Shown here piece by piece: positions 38,991-46,593 of a stretch of DNA of 64,000 nucleotides. Under the pieces are notes generated by a model that saw nothing but the letters and a program-made list of their open reading frames with translations, did not search any database and was not told where the DNA came from. Location: contig CBDDIP010000002.1 in NCBI GenBank assembly GCA_965229005.1, positions 310,001 to 374,000 on the forward strand, written 5' to 3'. Origin of the DNA: CBDDIP01 sp965229005 (GTDB lineage Bacteria; Actinomycetota; Acidimicrobiia; Acidimicrobiales; Ilumatobacteraceae). Both the position numbers and the translations under genes were made by a program. Each line of letters begins with the position of its first letter. Within the stretch, counting starts at the first letter, position 1.

Positions 38991-39965
38991 ATGGAATGGG
39001 TGGAAACCACCGCGCGCACGCTCGAGGACGCAAAGGAGCTGGCACTCGACCAGCTCGGCGTCGACGAGACCGATGCCGAGTTCGAAGTGCTCGAAGAGCC
39101 GAAGGCCGGGTTGTTCGGCCGCATGCGTGGCGAGGCGCGGGTGCGAGCTCGTGTTCGTCCGACGCAGGCCCGTCAGAAGGTCGATCGGCGCGACAAGCGT
39201 CGTGCCAAGAGCGCCGATGGCGCGCCCGCCGCGGCATCCGCGACCAACGGTGACACCGTCGAGCCGGCCGAGCGTGCTCCGAGCCGCTCCCGCGGCGGCG
39301 GCCGTGGCCGGCCGCGCACCACCGACGGCGATGCAGCCGTCGCCACCGCGATCGCCGAAGCCACCGAAGGTGCTGACGTTGCGGCGCCGCGTGAGGCGCG
39401 TCCGCCGCGTCAGCGCAACCCCAAGCCGCGGGCTCCCCGCGACGATGCCGACGGCACGACATCACCCAAGAGCACATCGACCAGGAACACGGAGCATGAC
39501 GTGAGCGCACAAGAGGTTGGCGCCGAGGCGCAACGGTTCATCGACGAGTTGGTTCGCACCTTCGGGCTCCAGGGCACGACGTCCCTGGTCGAAGACGGCG
39601 ACGACCTCGAAGTTCGGGTCGAGGGCGACAACCTCGGGCTCCTCGTCGGTCCCCGCGGCACGACGCTGCAGGCCGTCCAGGATCTCGCCCGCGTCGCGTC
39701 GCAGCGTCGCCTCGGCGATCACGACACGCGCCTGCGGATCGACATCGGCGGCTATCGCCAGCGTCGCAAGGAGGCCCTCGGCCGCTTCGCATTGCAGCAG
39801 GCCGATGAGGTCAAGGCCTCGGGTGTCGCTCGCGTGCTGGAGCCGATGTCGTCGGCCGACCGCAAGGTGATCCACGACGCGCTCGGCGAGATCGAGGGCA
39901 TCAGCACCCGGTCCGAAGGCGACGATCCCTACCGGCGCGTGGTCATCGCGCCGGCGAATGGCTGA
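38991..39965 (+). CDS. jag: Jag/KhpB RNA-binding protein
   Basis: 324 residues. A Jag-N domain opens the protein (WVETTARTLEDAKELALDQLG; AGLFGRMRGEARVR). A disordered Arg/Ala/Pro-rich linker of about 110 residues follows. The C-terminal half has a KH domain (DNLGLLVGPRGTTLQAVQDL) and an R3H domain (EPMSSADRKVIHDAL). Jag/KhpB proteins bind many RNAs and affect cell division and envelope growth. It is placed between yidC and rsmG as in most actinobacteria and overlaps rsmG by 8 bp. Confidence 0.93.
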   Translation: MEWVETTARTLEDAKELALDQLGVDETDAEFEVLEEPKAGLFGRMRGEARVRARVRPTQARQKVDRRDKRRAKSADGAPAAASATNGDTVEPAERAPSRSRGGGRGRPRTTDGDAAVATAIAEATEGADVAAPREARPPRQRNPKPRAPRDDADGTTSPKSTSTRNTEHDVSAQEVGAEAQRFIDELVRTFGLQGTTSLVEDGDDLEVRVEGDNLGLLVGPRGTTLQAVQDLARVASQRRLGDHDTRLRIDIGGYRQRRKEALGRFALQQADEVKASGVARVLEPMSSADRKVIHDALGEIEGISTRSEGDDPYRRVVIAPANG

Positions 39966-40542
39966 CGAGAACCCACTCGTCGACGAGGACCGCGAGCTGA
40001 TCGCGGTCCTCCACACCATCCGCGAGCGCGGCTCGATCGGTGAGCATTCACTCGTCGACGCCATTGCGCACGCGGACCGTTTCGTGGCCCGCATCCCGGA
40101 GCCATGCTCGACCGAACCCGGTGCCGCACCTCCTGTGCTCGTCGACCTGGGATCTGGCGGCGGGTTGCCGGGACTGGTGATCGCCGTCCGTCGGCCGGAC
40201 CTGCGGATCGTCCTGATCGAGCGGCGTGCCACGCGTGCCGATCAGCTGCGTCGTGCCGTCTCGTCGCTCGGCGTGTCGACACATGTGGAAGTCATCGCCA
40301 GTGACGTCGAGCTCGTCCATCGCGCTCGGGGCCGGTTCGCCGACATCGCCACGGCGCGCAGCTTCGCCGCCGCCGAGCTCACCGCCCGCTGGGGCAGCCG
40401 GCTCCTCGTCGACGGCGGGTGCCTGCTGGTGAGTGAGCCGCCGCGGACCGATGACGCCCGTTGGCCGGTGGACCTGCTCGAACGAGAGCGACTCGTTGAC
40501 GACGGCCTCGTGGACGGCGTCCGCGCCTTCCGCCGCCGCTGA
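39958..40542 (+). CDS. rsmG: 16S rRNA m7G methyltransferase RsmG (GidB)
   Basis: 194 residues. SAM-binding motif VDLGSGGGLPGLVIAVRRPD (about 62-81) and IVLIERRATRADQLRRAV with the next motif VIASDVELVHRARGRFADIATARSFA. It methylates N7 of G527 (E. coli numbering) of 16S rRNA; loss causes low-level streptomycin resistance in mycobacteria. Last gene of the rpmH operon, ending before a tandem hairpin at 40565-40624. Confidence 0.92.
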   Translation: MADENPLVDEDRELIAVLHTIRERGSIGEHSLVDAIAHADRFVARIPEPCSTEPGAAPPVLVDLGSGGGLPGLVIAVRRPDLRIVLIERRATRADQLRRAVSSLGVSTHVEVIASDVELVHRARGRFADIATARSFAAAELTARWGSRLLVDGGCLLVSEPPRTDDARWPVDLLERERLVDDGLVDGVRAFRRR

Positions 40543-40564
40543 CTCCCCCGTAGCACTGCTTGGA

Positions 40565-40624
40565 CGCGAGACCGACGATCAGTCGTCGGTTTCGCGCCCA
40601 AGGTTCCACGTGGAACCTTGGGCG
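40565..40624. terminator. Two adjoining hairpins, the second a parS-like palindrome
   Basis: Between the convergent rsmG and hydrolase genes. First hairpin: arms 40565-40578 and 40583-40596 with a 4-base loop and one G-T mismatch. Second: a perfect 30-bp palindrome 40595-40624 centred on CACGTG, with core GGTTCCACGTGGAACC. No T-run follows, so the terminator role is by position and folding only. The core differs from the three nearby parS sites (GTTTCACGTGGAAC) by one base, so it may instead, or also, be bound by ParB. It overlaps the 3' end of the hydrolase gene. Confidence 0.55.
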
Positions 40625-41286
40625 TCTCGGACGAGCGCCGCCAGTCGAGCTGGTTGCTCGAGCGGCACGTAGTGTCCGCACGCCTCGACGATGTGGAAGC
40701 TGCCCTGGCGAAGACTGGCCGCCATCGCTTCACCGTGCCGTGCGACGACGTCGTGCTCACCGCTGATCACGACGATACGCGCGTCGAGCGACTCGATGAA
40801 CGACGTTCGATCTGGGCGGCCATGGAAGACCTTGACCCCGTTGATGACCGCATCGACATCCTGCGACATCGCGATGGATCTGGCCTCGGCCAGCACGGCT
40901 TCGTTCATGGCCGGCGCGAACAAGGGCTCCCAGTAGGTGGTCCAGGCGCGCTCGAGTCCGTGATCGACGAGGATGCGAACGGCCTCGTCACACAGGTCCG
41001 GCTCGGGCCGGTGCCCTGCCTTCGCTCCCACCAGCACCAGCAGCTCTACTCGATCGGGCGCGAGGACAGCGACCTCGATGGCGCAGGATCCGCCGATCGA
41101 GTTGCCGATCATCGTGAGCGGACCGGGCCCCGCAAGGTCGAGCACCCCTTCGGCCCAGGCGTGGATCGAGGTTCCCATCCCATACAGGTCGGGCGCGATC
41201 ATCCGTTCGTCTGACTCCGAGTCGGCGAAGCAGCGGGTCCAGATCGTCCCGTCCAGCGGCAACGGATGGAGGAGGACGACCGTCAT
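40579..41286 (-). CDS. Alpha/beta hydrolase
   Basis: 235 residues. VLLHPLPLDGTIWTRCF at the N terminus, DLYGMGTSIHAW, the nucleophile elbow GNSIGGS (Ser near 63), an Asp in VISGEHDVVA and the catalytic His in EACGHYVPLEQP. The triad of a serine alpha/beta hydrolase is complete. The last 15 residues are encoded by the parS-like palindrome and adjoining hairpin. It sits between rsmG and parA, where many actinobacteria have no gene; no link to chromosome segregation is evident. Confidence 0.83.
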   Translation of the reverse strand: MTVVLLHPLPLDGTIWTRCFADSESDERMIAPDLYGMGTSIHAWAEGVLDLAGPGPLTMIGNSIGGSCAIEVAVLAPDRVELLVLVGAKAGHRPEPDLCDEAVRILVDHGLERAWTTYWEPLFAPAMNEAVLAEARSIAMSQDVDAVINGVKVFHGRPDRTSFIESLDARIVVISGEHDVVARHGEAMAASLRQGSFHIVEACGHYVPLEQPARLAALVRDAQGSTWNLGRETDD

Positions 41287-41318
41287 CTCGGAAACCGTAG
41301 AGGGTGGGCGCCGGGGAG

Positions 41319-41333
41319 TGTTTCACGTGGAAC
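41319..41333. other. parS site 1
   Basis: TGTTTCACGTGGAAC, one base from the widely conserved parS core GTTTCACGTGAAAC. ParB binds such sites and spreads, marking the origin for segregation by ParA. Located about 0.7 kb upstream of parA and followed by the extended repeat. Confidence 0.88.
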
Positions 41334-41498
41334 GCCTTGGGCGCGGCCCTCGCGTCGCACGGTGGTCGCGGCTCCTCGCTGTCCGTGATCAAACGGTGTG
41401 TCGCGAGTTCAGTGCCCGAGGAGGACAGGTACACGGCGATGATTGGGGCGGAGTGGTGACGTCCCAGTCGCGTGCTTGGCATCCTCGGCTGCCGTGGA

Positions 41499-41513
41499 TG
41501 TTTCACGTGGAAC
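41499..41513. other. parS site 2
   Basis: TGTTTCACGTGGAAC, identical to site 1, followed by CGCCTTGGGGCGCGG, a near copy of the sequence after site 1. 180 bp separate sites 1 and 2. Confidence 0.88.
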
Positions 41514-41781
41514 GCCTTGGGGCGCGGCTCTCGCGTCGTTCCGTGGTCGCCACCGATCCACTCTGCGGCTTGGGCGCATGATCCATGAGATCTCGTCAGT
41601 TCCGCGTACGAGGACGTGTTCAGTCGTTCCTTGGGCGCGGCAATGACGACTTCTCGTCGGTCTCGCGCCCAAGGGACGAGACCGCAATGAGACCGGGTGC
41701 AGGTGCGGGATCCGTGGGATCGGGGCTCGACGTGTTTGGGCGCGAGATGCACGACGGCGTCGTCGGCTTGGCGCCCATGGA

Positions 41782-41796
41782 TGTTTCACGTGGAAC
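41782..41796. other. parS site 3
   Basis: TGTTTCACGTGGAAC, identical to sites 1 and 2, with the following repeat more diverged (GCTGTCGGCGCGGC). It lies about 220 bp upstream of the parA start. Confidence 0.88.
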
Positions 41797-42019
41797 GCTG
41801 TCGGCGCGGCATTCGCGCCGCAGCGTGACGGGGCTTGGCGGCCGTGCCCACAGGCGCTGGAGAGCTGGGGGGATCCGTGGAGTTTCACGACCAAGCGATG
41901 AGCCGGGGGAGAGGATCCCCGGGTGATCTGTGGTTGCTGCGATAGCCTCTCGATGCGTTCGCCGGTCGCCCGTGGCCGTGCGTGAACTGGGACGAACCCC
42001 TCAAGGAGATGTGCCCTCG

Positions 42020-42835
42020 ATGACCTCGACCGAGCCGGAGCCGGAGCCCGGGCGTCCGCTTCCCCGTGTGATCGCCGTCGCCAACCAGAAGGGTGGCGTC
42101 GGTAAGACGACCTCGACCATCAACGTCGGTGCTTGTCTCGCTGAGCTGGGCTTCCGCACCCTGATCATCGACCTCGACCCCCAGGGCAACGCGTCCACGG
42201 GTCTCGGCATCGACAACCGTGGGCTCGAGACCTCGATGTACCACGTGATCATGCATGAGGTTCCGCTGGAGAACTGCATCGAACCATCGGAGGTCAAGAA
42301 CCTGTTCGTCGCGCCGGCGAGCTTGGACCTGGCCGGCGCCGAGATCGAGCTGGTCCCCGCGTTCAGTCGTGAGAACCGGCTCCGTCGAGCGATCGAGGCG
42401 GTGCTCGATGACTACGACTTCGTGCTCATCGACTGCCCGCCGTCACTCGGGTTGCTGACCGTCAACGGCCTCAATGCGGCGAGCGAAGTGCTCGTCCCGA
42501 TCCAATGCGAGTACTACGCGCTGGAAGGTCTCGGTCAACTGCTGCGCAACGTCGATCTGGTCAAGCGCAACCTCAACCCGACGCTCGAAGTGAGCACGAT
42601 CGTGTGCGTCATGTACGACGCACGCACCAAGCTCTCCGACCAAGTGGTCAAGGAGGTGCGCGAGCACTTCGGCGACAAGGTCTGCCGCGCGGTCGTGCCG
42701 AGGTCGGTCCGCCTCTCGGAGGCGCCGTCGTTCGGTCAGCCGATCATCACCTTCGATCCCGGTTCTCGCGGTGCAACTGCGTACCGGAGTGTGGCAAAGG
42801 AGGTCAGTCGTGGCTCGACTCGGAGGACTGGGTAA
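42020..42835 (+). CDS. parA: Chromosome partitioning ATPase ParA
   Basis: 271 residues from ATG at 42020 (GTG at 42011 is an alternative; AAGGAG at 42003-42008 lies between the usual spacings). Deviant Walker A KGGVGKTTSTINVG (about 24-37), Walker A' LIIDLDPQGNASTGLG and Walker B FVLIDCPPSLGLLTVN identify a ParA/Soj ATPase, which binds DNA with ATP and pulls ParB-parS complexes apart. It overlaps parB by 26 bp. Confidence 0.95.
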   Translation: MTSTEPEPEPGRPLPRVIAVANQKGGVGKTTSTINVGACLAELGFRTLIIDLDPQGNASTGLGIDNRGLETSMYHVIMHEVPLENCIEPSEVKNLFVAPASLDLAGAEIELVPAFSRENRLRRAIEAVLDDYDFVLIDCPPSLGLLTVNGLNAASEVLVPIQCEYYALEGLGQLLRNVDLVKRNLNPTLEVSTIVCVMYDARTKLSDQVVKEVREHFGDKVCRAVVPRSVRLSEAPSFGQPIITFDPGSRGATAYRSVAKEVSRGSTRRTG

Positions 42836-43757
42836 GGGGCTCGGCGCGCTGATCCCGGCCGACTCGTCCGGCGCGACGACTGCCACCGACGGCACGCGAC
42901 TCGCCGATCTGCCGGTCGGTTCGATCGTCGAGAACCCGAACCAACCTCGCCGTCACTTCGAGGAGGAGTCGCTCGCCGAACTGGCAGCGTCCATCCGCGA
43001 GATCGGCGTGTTGCAACCCGTGCTCGTCCGTCCGCTCGAGGACGGCACGTTCGAGCTCGTCGCCGGCGAGCGCCGACTGCGCGCTGCGCGCCGCGCAGGA
43101 CTGGCGGTCATCCCGGCCGTGGTGCGCGCCACCGACGATCTCGGTTCCGTCGAGCGGGCGTTGGTCGAGAACCTCCATCGGCAGGATCTCACCCCGTTGG
43201 AGGAGGCCGCCGCCTACCAACAATTGATCGAGGACTTCCAGCTGACGCACGATCAAGTCGCCTCGCGCGTCGGCAAGAGCCGCTCAGCGGTCAGCAACAC
43301 ACTTCGCCTGATGTCGTTGCCGCCGGCGATCCTCGCCCTGTTGGCCGACGGCCGACTCAGCGCAGGCCACGCACGAGCCCTGCTCGGTACGCCCGACCGC
43401 GCCTTCCAAGAGCAGTTGGCTCGCCGGAGCGCCGCCGAGAGTTGGTCGGTGCGAATGGTCGAAGACGCCGTGCGCGACCGATCTGTCGGCGGCGGCGAGG
43501 GCATCGCCGATCCATCGACGGCTGCTTCGCCGGGCGCCTCACGTCGCTCCGGTGACGGTGCGGGCATCAGCCCAGTGACTCGGCTGCGTCCACCGGGACT
43601 GCTCGAGCTGGAGGAGCTGCTCGCCGAGCACTTGTCCACACGTGTGGCTGTGAGCATGAGCTCGAAGCGCGGCAAGGTCGTGGTGGACTTTGCCGACCTT
43701 GAGGATCTCGAGCGCCTGTATCACCTGATGACCGGCCAGGAAACGCACGATACGTGA
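42810..43757 (+). CDS. parB: Chromosome partitioning protein ParB
   Basis: 315 residues. N-terminal ARLGGLGKGLGALIP, the ParA-stimulating segment; then the CTPase domain with NPNQPRRHF and GERRLRAARRAG, the arginine-rich patch; helix-turn-helix LTHDQVASRVGKSRSAVSNTLRL that reads parS; and a C-terminal dimerisation domain (SSKRGKVVVDFADLEDLERLYHLM). GTG at 42810 has AAGGAGG at ideal distance. A perfect DnaA box (43632-43640) lies inside its coding sequence. Confidence 0.95.
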   Translation: MARLGGLGKGLGALIPADSSGATTATDGTRLADLPVGSIVENPNQPRRHFEEESLAELAASIREIGVLQPVLVRPLEDGTFELVAGERRLRAARRAGLAVIPAVVRATDDLGSVERALVENLHRQDLTPLEEAAAYQQLIEDFQLTHDQVASRVGKSRSAVSNTLRLMSLPPAILALLADGRLSAGHARALLGTPDRAFQEQLARRSAAESWSVRMVEDAVRDRSVGGGEGIADPSTAASPGASRRSGDGAGISPVTRLRPPGLLELEELLAEHLSTRVAVSMSSKRGKVVVDFADLEDLERLYHLMTGQETHDT

Positions 43758-43852
43758 GATTCGGGCCCTACATCTCGCTCAGCGTGAGATATCAAGGCCA
43801 ACCAGCGGATGAGGGTTGCACACACCAGGTGGAAAACCCTGTGGACAAACTC

Positions 43853-44821
43853 TCAGGCTGGACGGGAGACCCAGGCAGCCAAAGCGCTCAACATCGCTCC
43901 ACACAGCGCCGTTGCAGCGTCCGTGACCGGCCGAACGGGCCCGACGAGGCACAAGACGGCCGGCATCCGCGTCTCTCGCAGCACCGGCAGGCGCATGCCG
44001 CTCGTGGTGGGGGTCACGCTCGTCGGCAGGGTGAGCGTTTCGGTCCAACTGGTGACGATCGCCTCGGCGAGGGCCCGGCCACCGGCTGACTCGAAGGTCG
44101 GCACGCGGTAGAAGTGGGCGACGGCAGCCGGCTCGGCGCTGCTCTCGAAGCCGAGGTAGACGTCGGCTTCGAAGTGGTTGGCGGCGTGCGCCTGGGCGAT
44201 CACGTCGGGTTCGTCGAGCGTCATCACCGTCGCTCCGTGCTGACGCAGCTCGCGAGCCAACGTCCGACTGATCGCGCTGAGCCCGCCGAATTGACCGATC
44301 ACCACACGGCTGGCCGCCAACGATCCGGGTCCGCCGCGCTGGCGTTCCCGGTCGCGCAGGGTGCTGATGCCCGGCCCGTCACCGGTCTGCCCGCTGACGC
44401 GCAGGATGGCGCGCACCGTGTCCGGGCCACACACCCCGTCGGACGTCACGCCGCAGTTGGACTGGAAGTCCTCCAGGGCTCGCACCGTTCGCGGGCCGAG
44501 GATGCCGTCGACGCGTCCGCTGTCGAACCCGAGGCGCGCCAAACGGGACTGGAGCTCGGCAACGTCGTCGCCGCGCAGGTTGGGCGCGGTGAGGAACAGC
44601 AGCCGGTCACCGAAGTGCCATGACGCCTCGACCAACGCAGTCCAGGTGTGCTCGTCGCACACGCCGTCGACTCGCAGTCCCCGTGCGTGCTGGAAGGTCC
44701 GCAATGCGGCACCGGTGGCGGCGCAGAACGAACCCGCCTCGGCGCCGGCAGGTGGGAACCCGGCGGCACCGAGGCGGCGTTGCAGATCGCGAACGGCCTC
44801 TCCGCGTTGACCGGGGGTCAG
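43853..44821 (-). CDS. cwlM: CwlM-like degenerate amidase with two peptidoglycan-binding domains
   Basis: 322 residues if begun at CTG 44821. Two PG_binding_1 domains: LTPGQRGEAVRDLQRRLGAA at the very start and DVAELQSRLARLGFDSGRVDGILG in the second. The C-terminal amidase_3 fold has lost the zinc ligands: where DPGHGG, a His and a Glu are expected it reads VVIGQFGGLS, YLGFESS and AVLCLVG. A noncatalytic regulator, as reported for mycobacterial CwlM (activator of MurA), is therefore likely. CTG overlaps the trxA stop (CTGA) and stands exactly at the first residue of the domain; the next canonical start (TTG 44704) would cut that domain in half. Confidence 0.85.
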   Translation of the reverse strand: MTPGQRGEAVRDLQRRLGAAGFPPAGAEAGSFCAATGAALRTFQHARGLRVDGVCDEHTWTALVEASWHFGDRLLFLTAPNLRGDDVAELQSRLARLGFDSGRVDGILGPRTVRALEDFQSNCGVTSDGVCGPDTVRAILRVSGQTGDGPGISTLRDRERQRGGPGSLAASRVVIGQFGGLSAISRTLARELRQHGATVMTLDEPDVIAQAHAANHFEADVYLGFESSAEPAAVAHFYRVPTFESAGGRALAEAIVTSWTETLTLPTSVTPTTSGMRLPVLRETRMPAVLCLVGPVRPVTDAATALCGAMLSALAAWVSRPA

Positions 44822-45156
44822 CGGGAAGTAGGAAGAAATTCGTTGAGCTCCTGGAGGAGTTGACCCTTGCCCTTGGCCCCGACGAGGCGCTTCTGCACCT
44901 CACCGGCGTTGAACACCAGGAGTGTGGGGATGCTCATGACGTTGAAGCGCATGGCGATGTCCGGGTTCTCGTCGACGTTGAGCTTGGCGACGGTGAGGTT
45001 GCCGGCCTGCTCGGTGGCGATCTCACCCAGGATGGGAGCGATCATCTTGCACGGGCCGCACCACTCGGCCCAGAAGTCGACGATGATCGGCTTGTCGGAC
45101 CCAGCGACGGTCTCGTCGAACGTTGCAGTGGTGAGGGTGACGATGCCATCGGCCAT
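44818..45156 (-). CDS. trxA: Thioredoxin
   Basis: 112 residues. Active site FWAEWCGPCKMIAP (Cys about 32 and 35) and the cis-Pro loop MSIPTLLVF are intact. It reduces disulfides in cytosolic proteins with electrons from the thioredoxin reductase encoded just upstream. ATG at 45156 with AAAGGAC before it. The stop overlaps the start of the cwlM-like gene, the same gene order as in mycobacteria. Confidence 0.96.
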   Translation of the reverse strand: MADGIVTLTTATFDETVAGSDKPIIVDFWAEWCGPCKMIAPILGEIATEQAGNLTVAKLNVDENPDIAMRFNVMSIPTLLVFNAGEVQKRLVGAKGKGQLLQELNEFLPTSR

Positions 45157-45265
45157 GGCGGGGGTCCTTTCGGTCGGAAGCGTGATGCTACCGGTGTCGA
45201 ACCGTGGGGTCCGGTCAATGATTCCCAGCGCGGGCGTGCCGCCAGACACGCCGAAGCGCGGCGCG

Positions 45266-46210
45266 TCAGGCGTGTTGCGCTTCGAGCCAGCGTTCGCAGT
45301 CGATGGCGGCCATGCATCCGGAGCCTGCGGCGGTGATCGCCTGCCGGTAGGTGTGGTCCTGCACGTCACCGCAGGCGAACACGCCGGGGATGTTGGTGTA
45401 CGTGCTGCCCGGCTGGGTGATCAGGTAGCCGTTGTCCTCCATGTCGAGGACGCCCTTGAACAGGTCGGTGTTCGGCCGGTGACCGATGGCGACGAACAGT
45501 CCGGTGACCGGCAGGGTGCGCACCTCGCCGGTGAGCACGTTGCGCACCACGGCACCCTCGAGCTTCTCCGTGCCGACGAGGTCGTCGACGACGGTGTTCC
45601 ACACGAGCTCGATCTTCTCGTTGCTCGCGGCGCGGTCCTGCATGATCTTCGAGGCGCGCAGCTCGTCGCGGCGCACCAGCATGCTGACCTTCGAGGCGAA
45701 CTTGGTCAGGAACGTGGCCTCCTCGACCGCGCTGTCACCGCCACCGACGACGGCGATCTCTTGGCCGCGGAAGAAGAACCCGTCGCAGGTCGCGCAGGTC
45801 GACAGGCCGTGGCCGAGCAGGTGCTGCTCGGCCGGCAGGTTGAGCATCAGGCTCTGTGCGCCGGTGGAGACGATGATCGAGTCGGCGGTGAACTCCTGCT
45901 CGCGCACCCACACACGGAAGGGACGCTCGGAGAAGTCGACACGGGTGACCTTCTCGGTGAGGAAGGTGGCGCCGAAGCGTTGGGCCTGCTCGCGAAAGCG
46001 CAGCATCAGCTCCGGACCCATGATGCCTTCTGGGAACCCCGGGAAGTTCTCCACCTCGGTGGTCAACATCAACTGACCGCCGGGTTGATCGCTGGTGCTG
46101 CTCGGCTCGCCCTCGATGACCAGCGGAGCCAGGTTGGCGCGGGCGGTGTAGATCGCCGAGGTGAGGCCTGCCGGACCGGACCCGACGACGATGACGTGGT
46201 GGTGGCTCAT
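45266..46210 (-). CDS. trxB: Thioredoxin reductase
   Basis: 314 residues. FAD motif VIVVGSGPAGLTSAIYTARA (about 6-25), redox pair CATCDG (about 135-138), NADPH motif VVGGGDSAVEEATFL and C-terminal GVFACGDVQDHTYRQAITAAGSG for FAD. The dimeric flavoenzyme transfers electrons from NADPH to thioredoxin. Its ATG overlaps the stop of the upstream membrane protein gene (ATGA); a 109-bp spacer separates it from trxA. Confidence 0.96.
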   Translation of the reverse strand: MSHHHVIVVGSGPAGLTSAIYTARANLAPLVIEGEPSSTSDQPGGQLMLTTEVENFPGFPEGIMGPELMLRFREQAQRFGATFLTEKVTRVDFSERPFRVWVREQEFTADSIIVSTGAQSLMLNLPAEQHLLGHGLSTCATCDGFFFRGQEIAVVGGGDSAVEEATFLTKFASKVSMLVRRDELRASKIMQDRAASNEKIELVWNTVVDDLVGTEKLEGAVVRNVLTGEVRTLPVTGLFVAIGHRPNTDLFKGVLDMEDNGYLITQPGSTYTNIPGVFACGDVQDHTYRQAITAAGSGCMAAIDCERWLEAQHA

Positions 46211-46533
46211 TCCCCGCCACCGGCGAAGCGCTTGCGCATCAAGAACGCGCCACCGAGCACGAGGATCCCGCCGAGCGCCATGTAGCTGACCCACACCGCG
46301 GTGTCGGGATCCAGCGGGAAGGCAAGGAAGTGCTGGACCAACTTGGTGACCAGGATGATGCCGACGATCAGCAGGGCGATGGCGGTGATGCCGATGATGA
46401 TCCCGAACACCAGCGCGCGGACGGCGGTGGCGGCCTTGGCGGTGACGTTGTCGCGAACCTTGCCGACGTACCGGTCGATGGTGTCGGCAAGATCGGGTGC
46501 CCAGTTGGGGTCGGTGAACGGGTTGCCTGGCAT
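46207..46533 (-). CDS. Two-helix membrane protein upstream of trxB
   Basis: 108 residues. A soluble N-terminal third (DTIDRYVGKVRDNVTAKAA, amphipathic) is followed by two hydrophobic segments, ALVFGIIIGITAIALLIVGIIL and WVSYMALGGILVLGGAFLM, and a basic tail. It resembles small phage-holin-superfamily-like or DUF-type proteins found beside trxB in related actinobacteria, but I cannot name the family. The overlap with trxB suggests co-expression. Confidence 0.7.
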   Translation of the reverse strand: MPGNPFTDPNWAPDLADTIDRYVGKVRDNVTAKAATAVRALVFGIIIGITAIALLIVGIILVTKLVQHFLAFPLDPDTAVWVSYMALGGILVLGGAFLMRKRFAGGGE

Positions 46534-46593
46534 GCGGCCGAGCCTACTGCTGGACGTGCACGGCGAGTGCTGGTCCGGCGCCCACGTGGAACG

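Larger units (their letters stand above)
41287..42019. other. Gene-free parS region before parA
   Basis: About 730 bp without a supported gene; the open frames here look random. It contains the three parS sites listed separately, each at the head of an imperfect repeat of about 45 bp (parS, then CGCCTTGGGCGCGG or a variant, then CTCGCGTCG or TTCGCGCCG). The motif TTGGGCGCG or its complement recurs at about 41336, 41633, 41664 and 41738. A 21-bp segment at 41654-41674 repeats 40583-40603 with one change. The parA promoter must lie in the right part. Confidence 0.7.

Noticed and set aside
41585..41926. A 113-codon plus-strand frame across parS site 3
   Set aside because: Low-complexity Arg/Gly-rich translation, no ribosome site and it covers repeat DNA. 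Judged noncoding.
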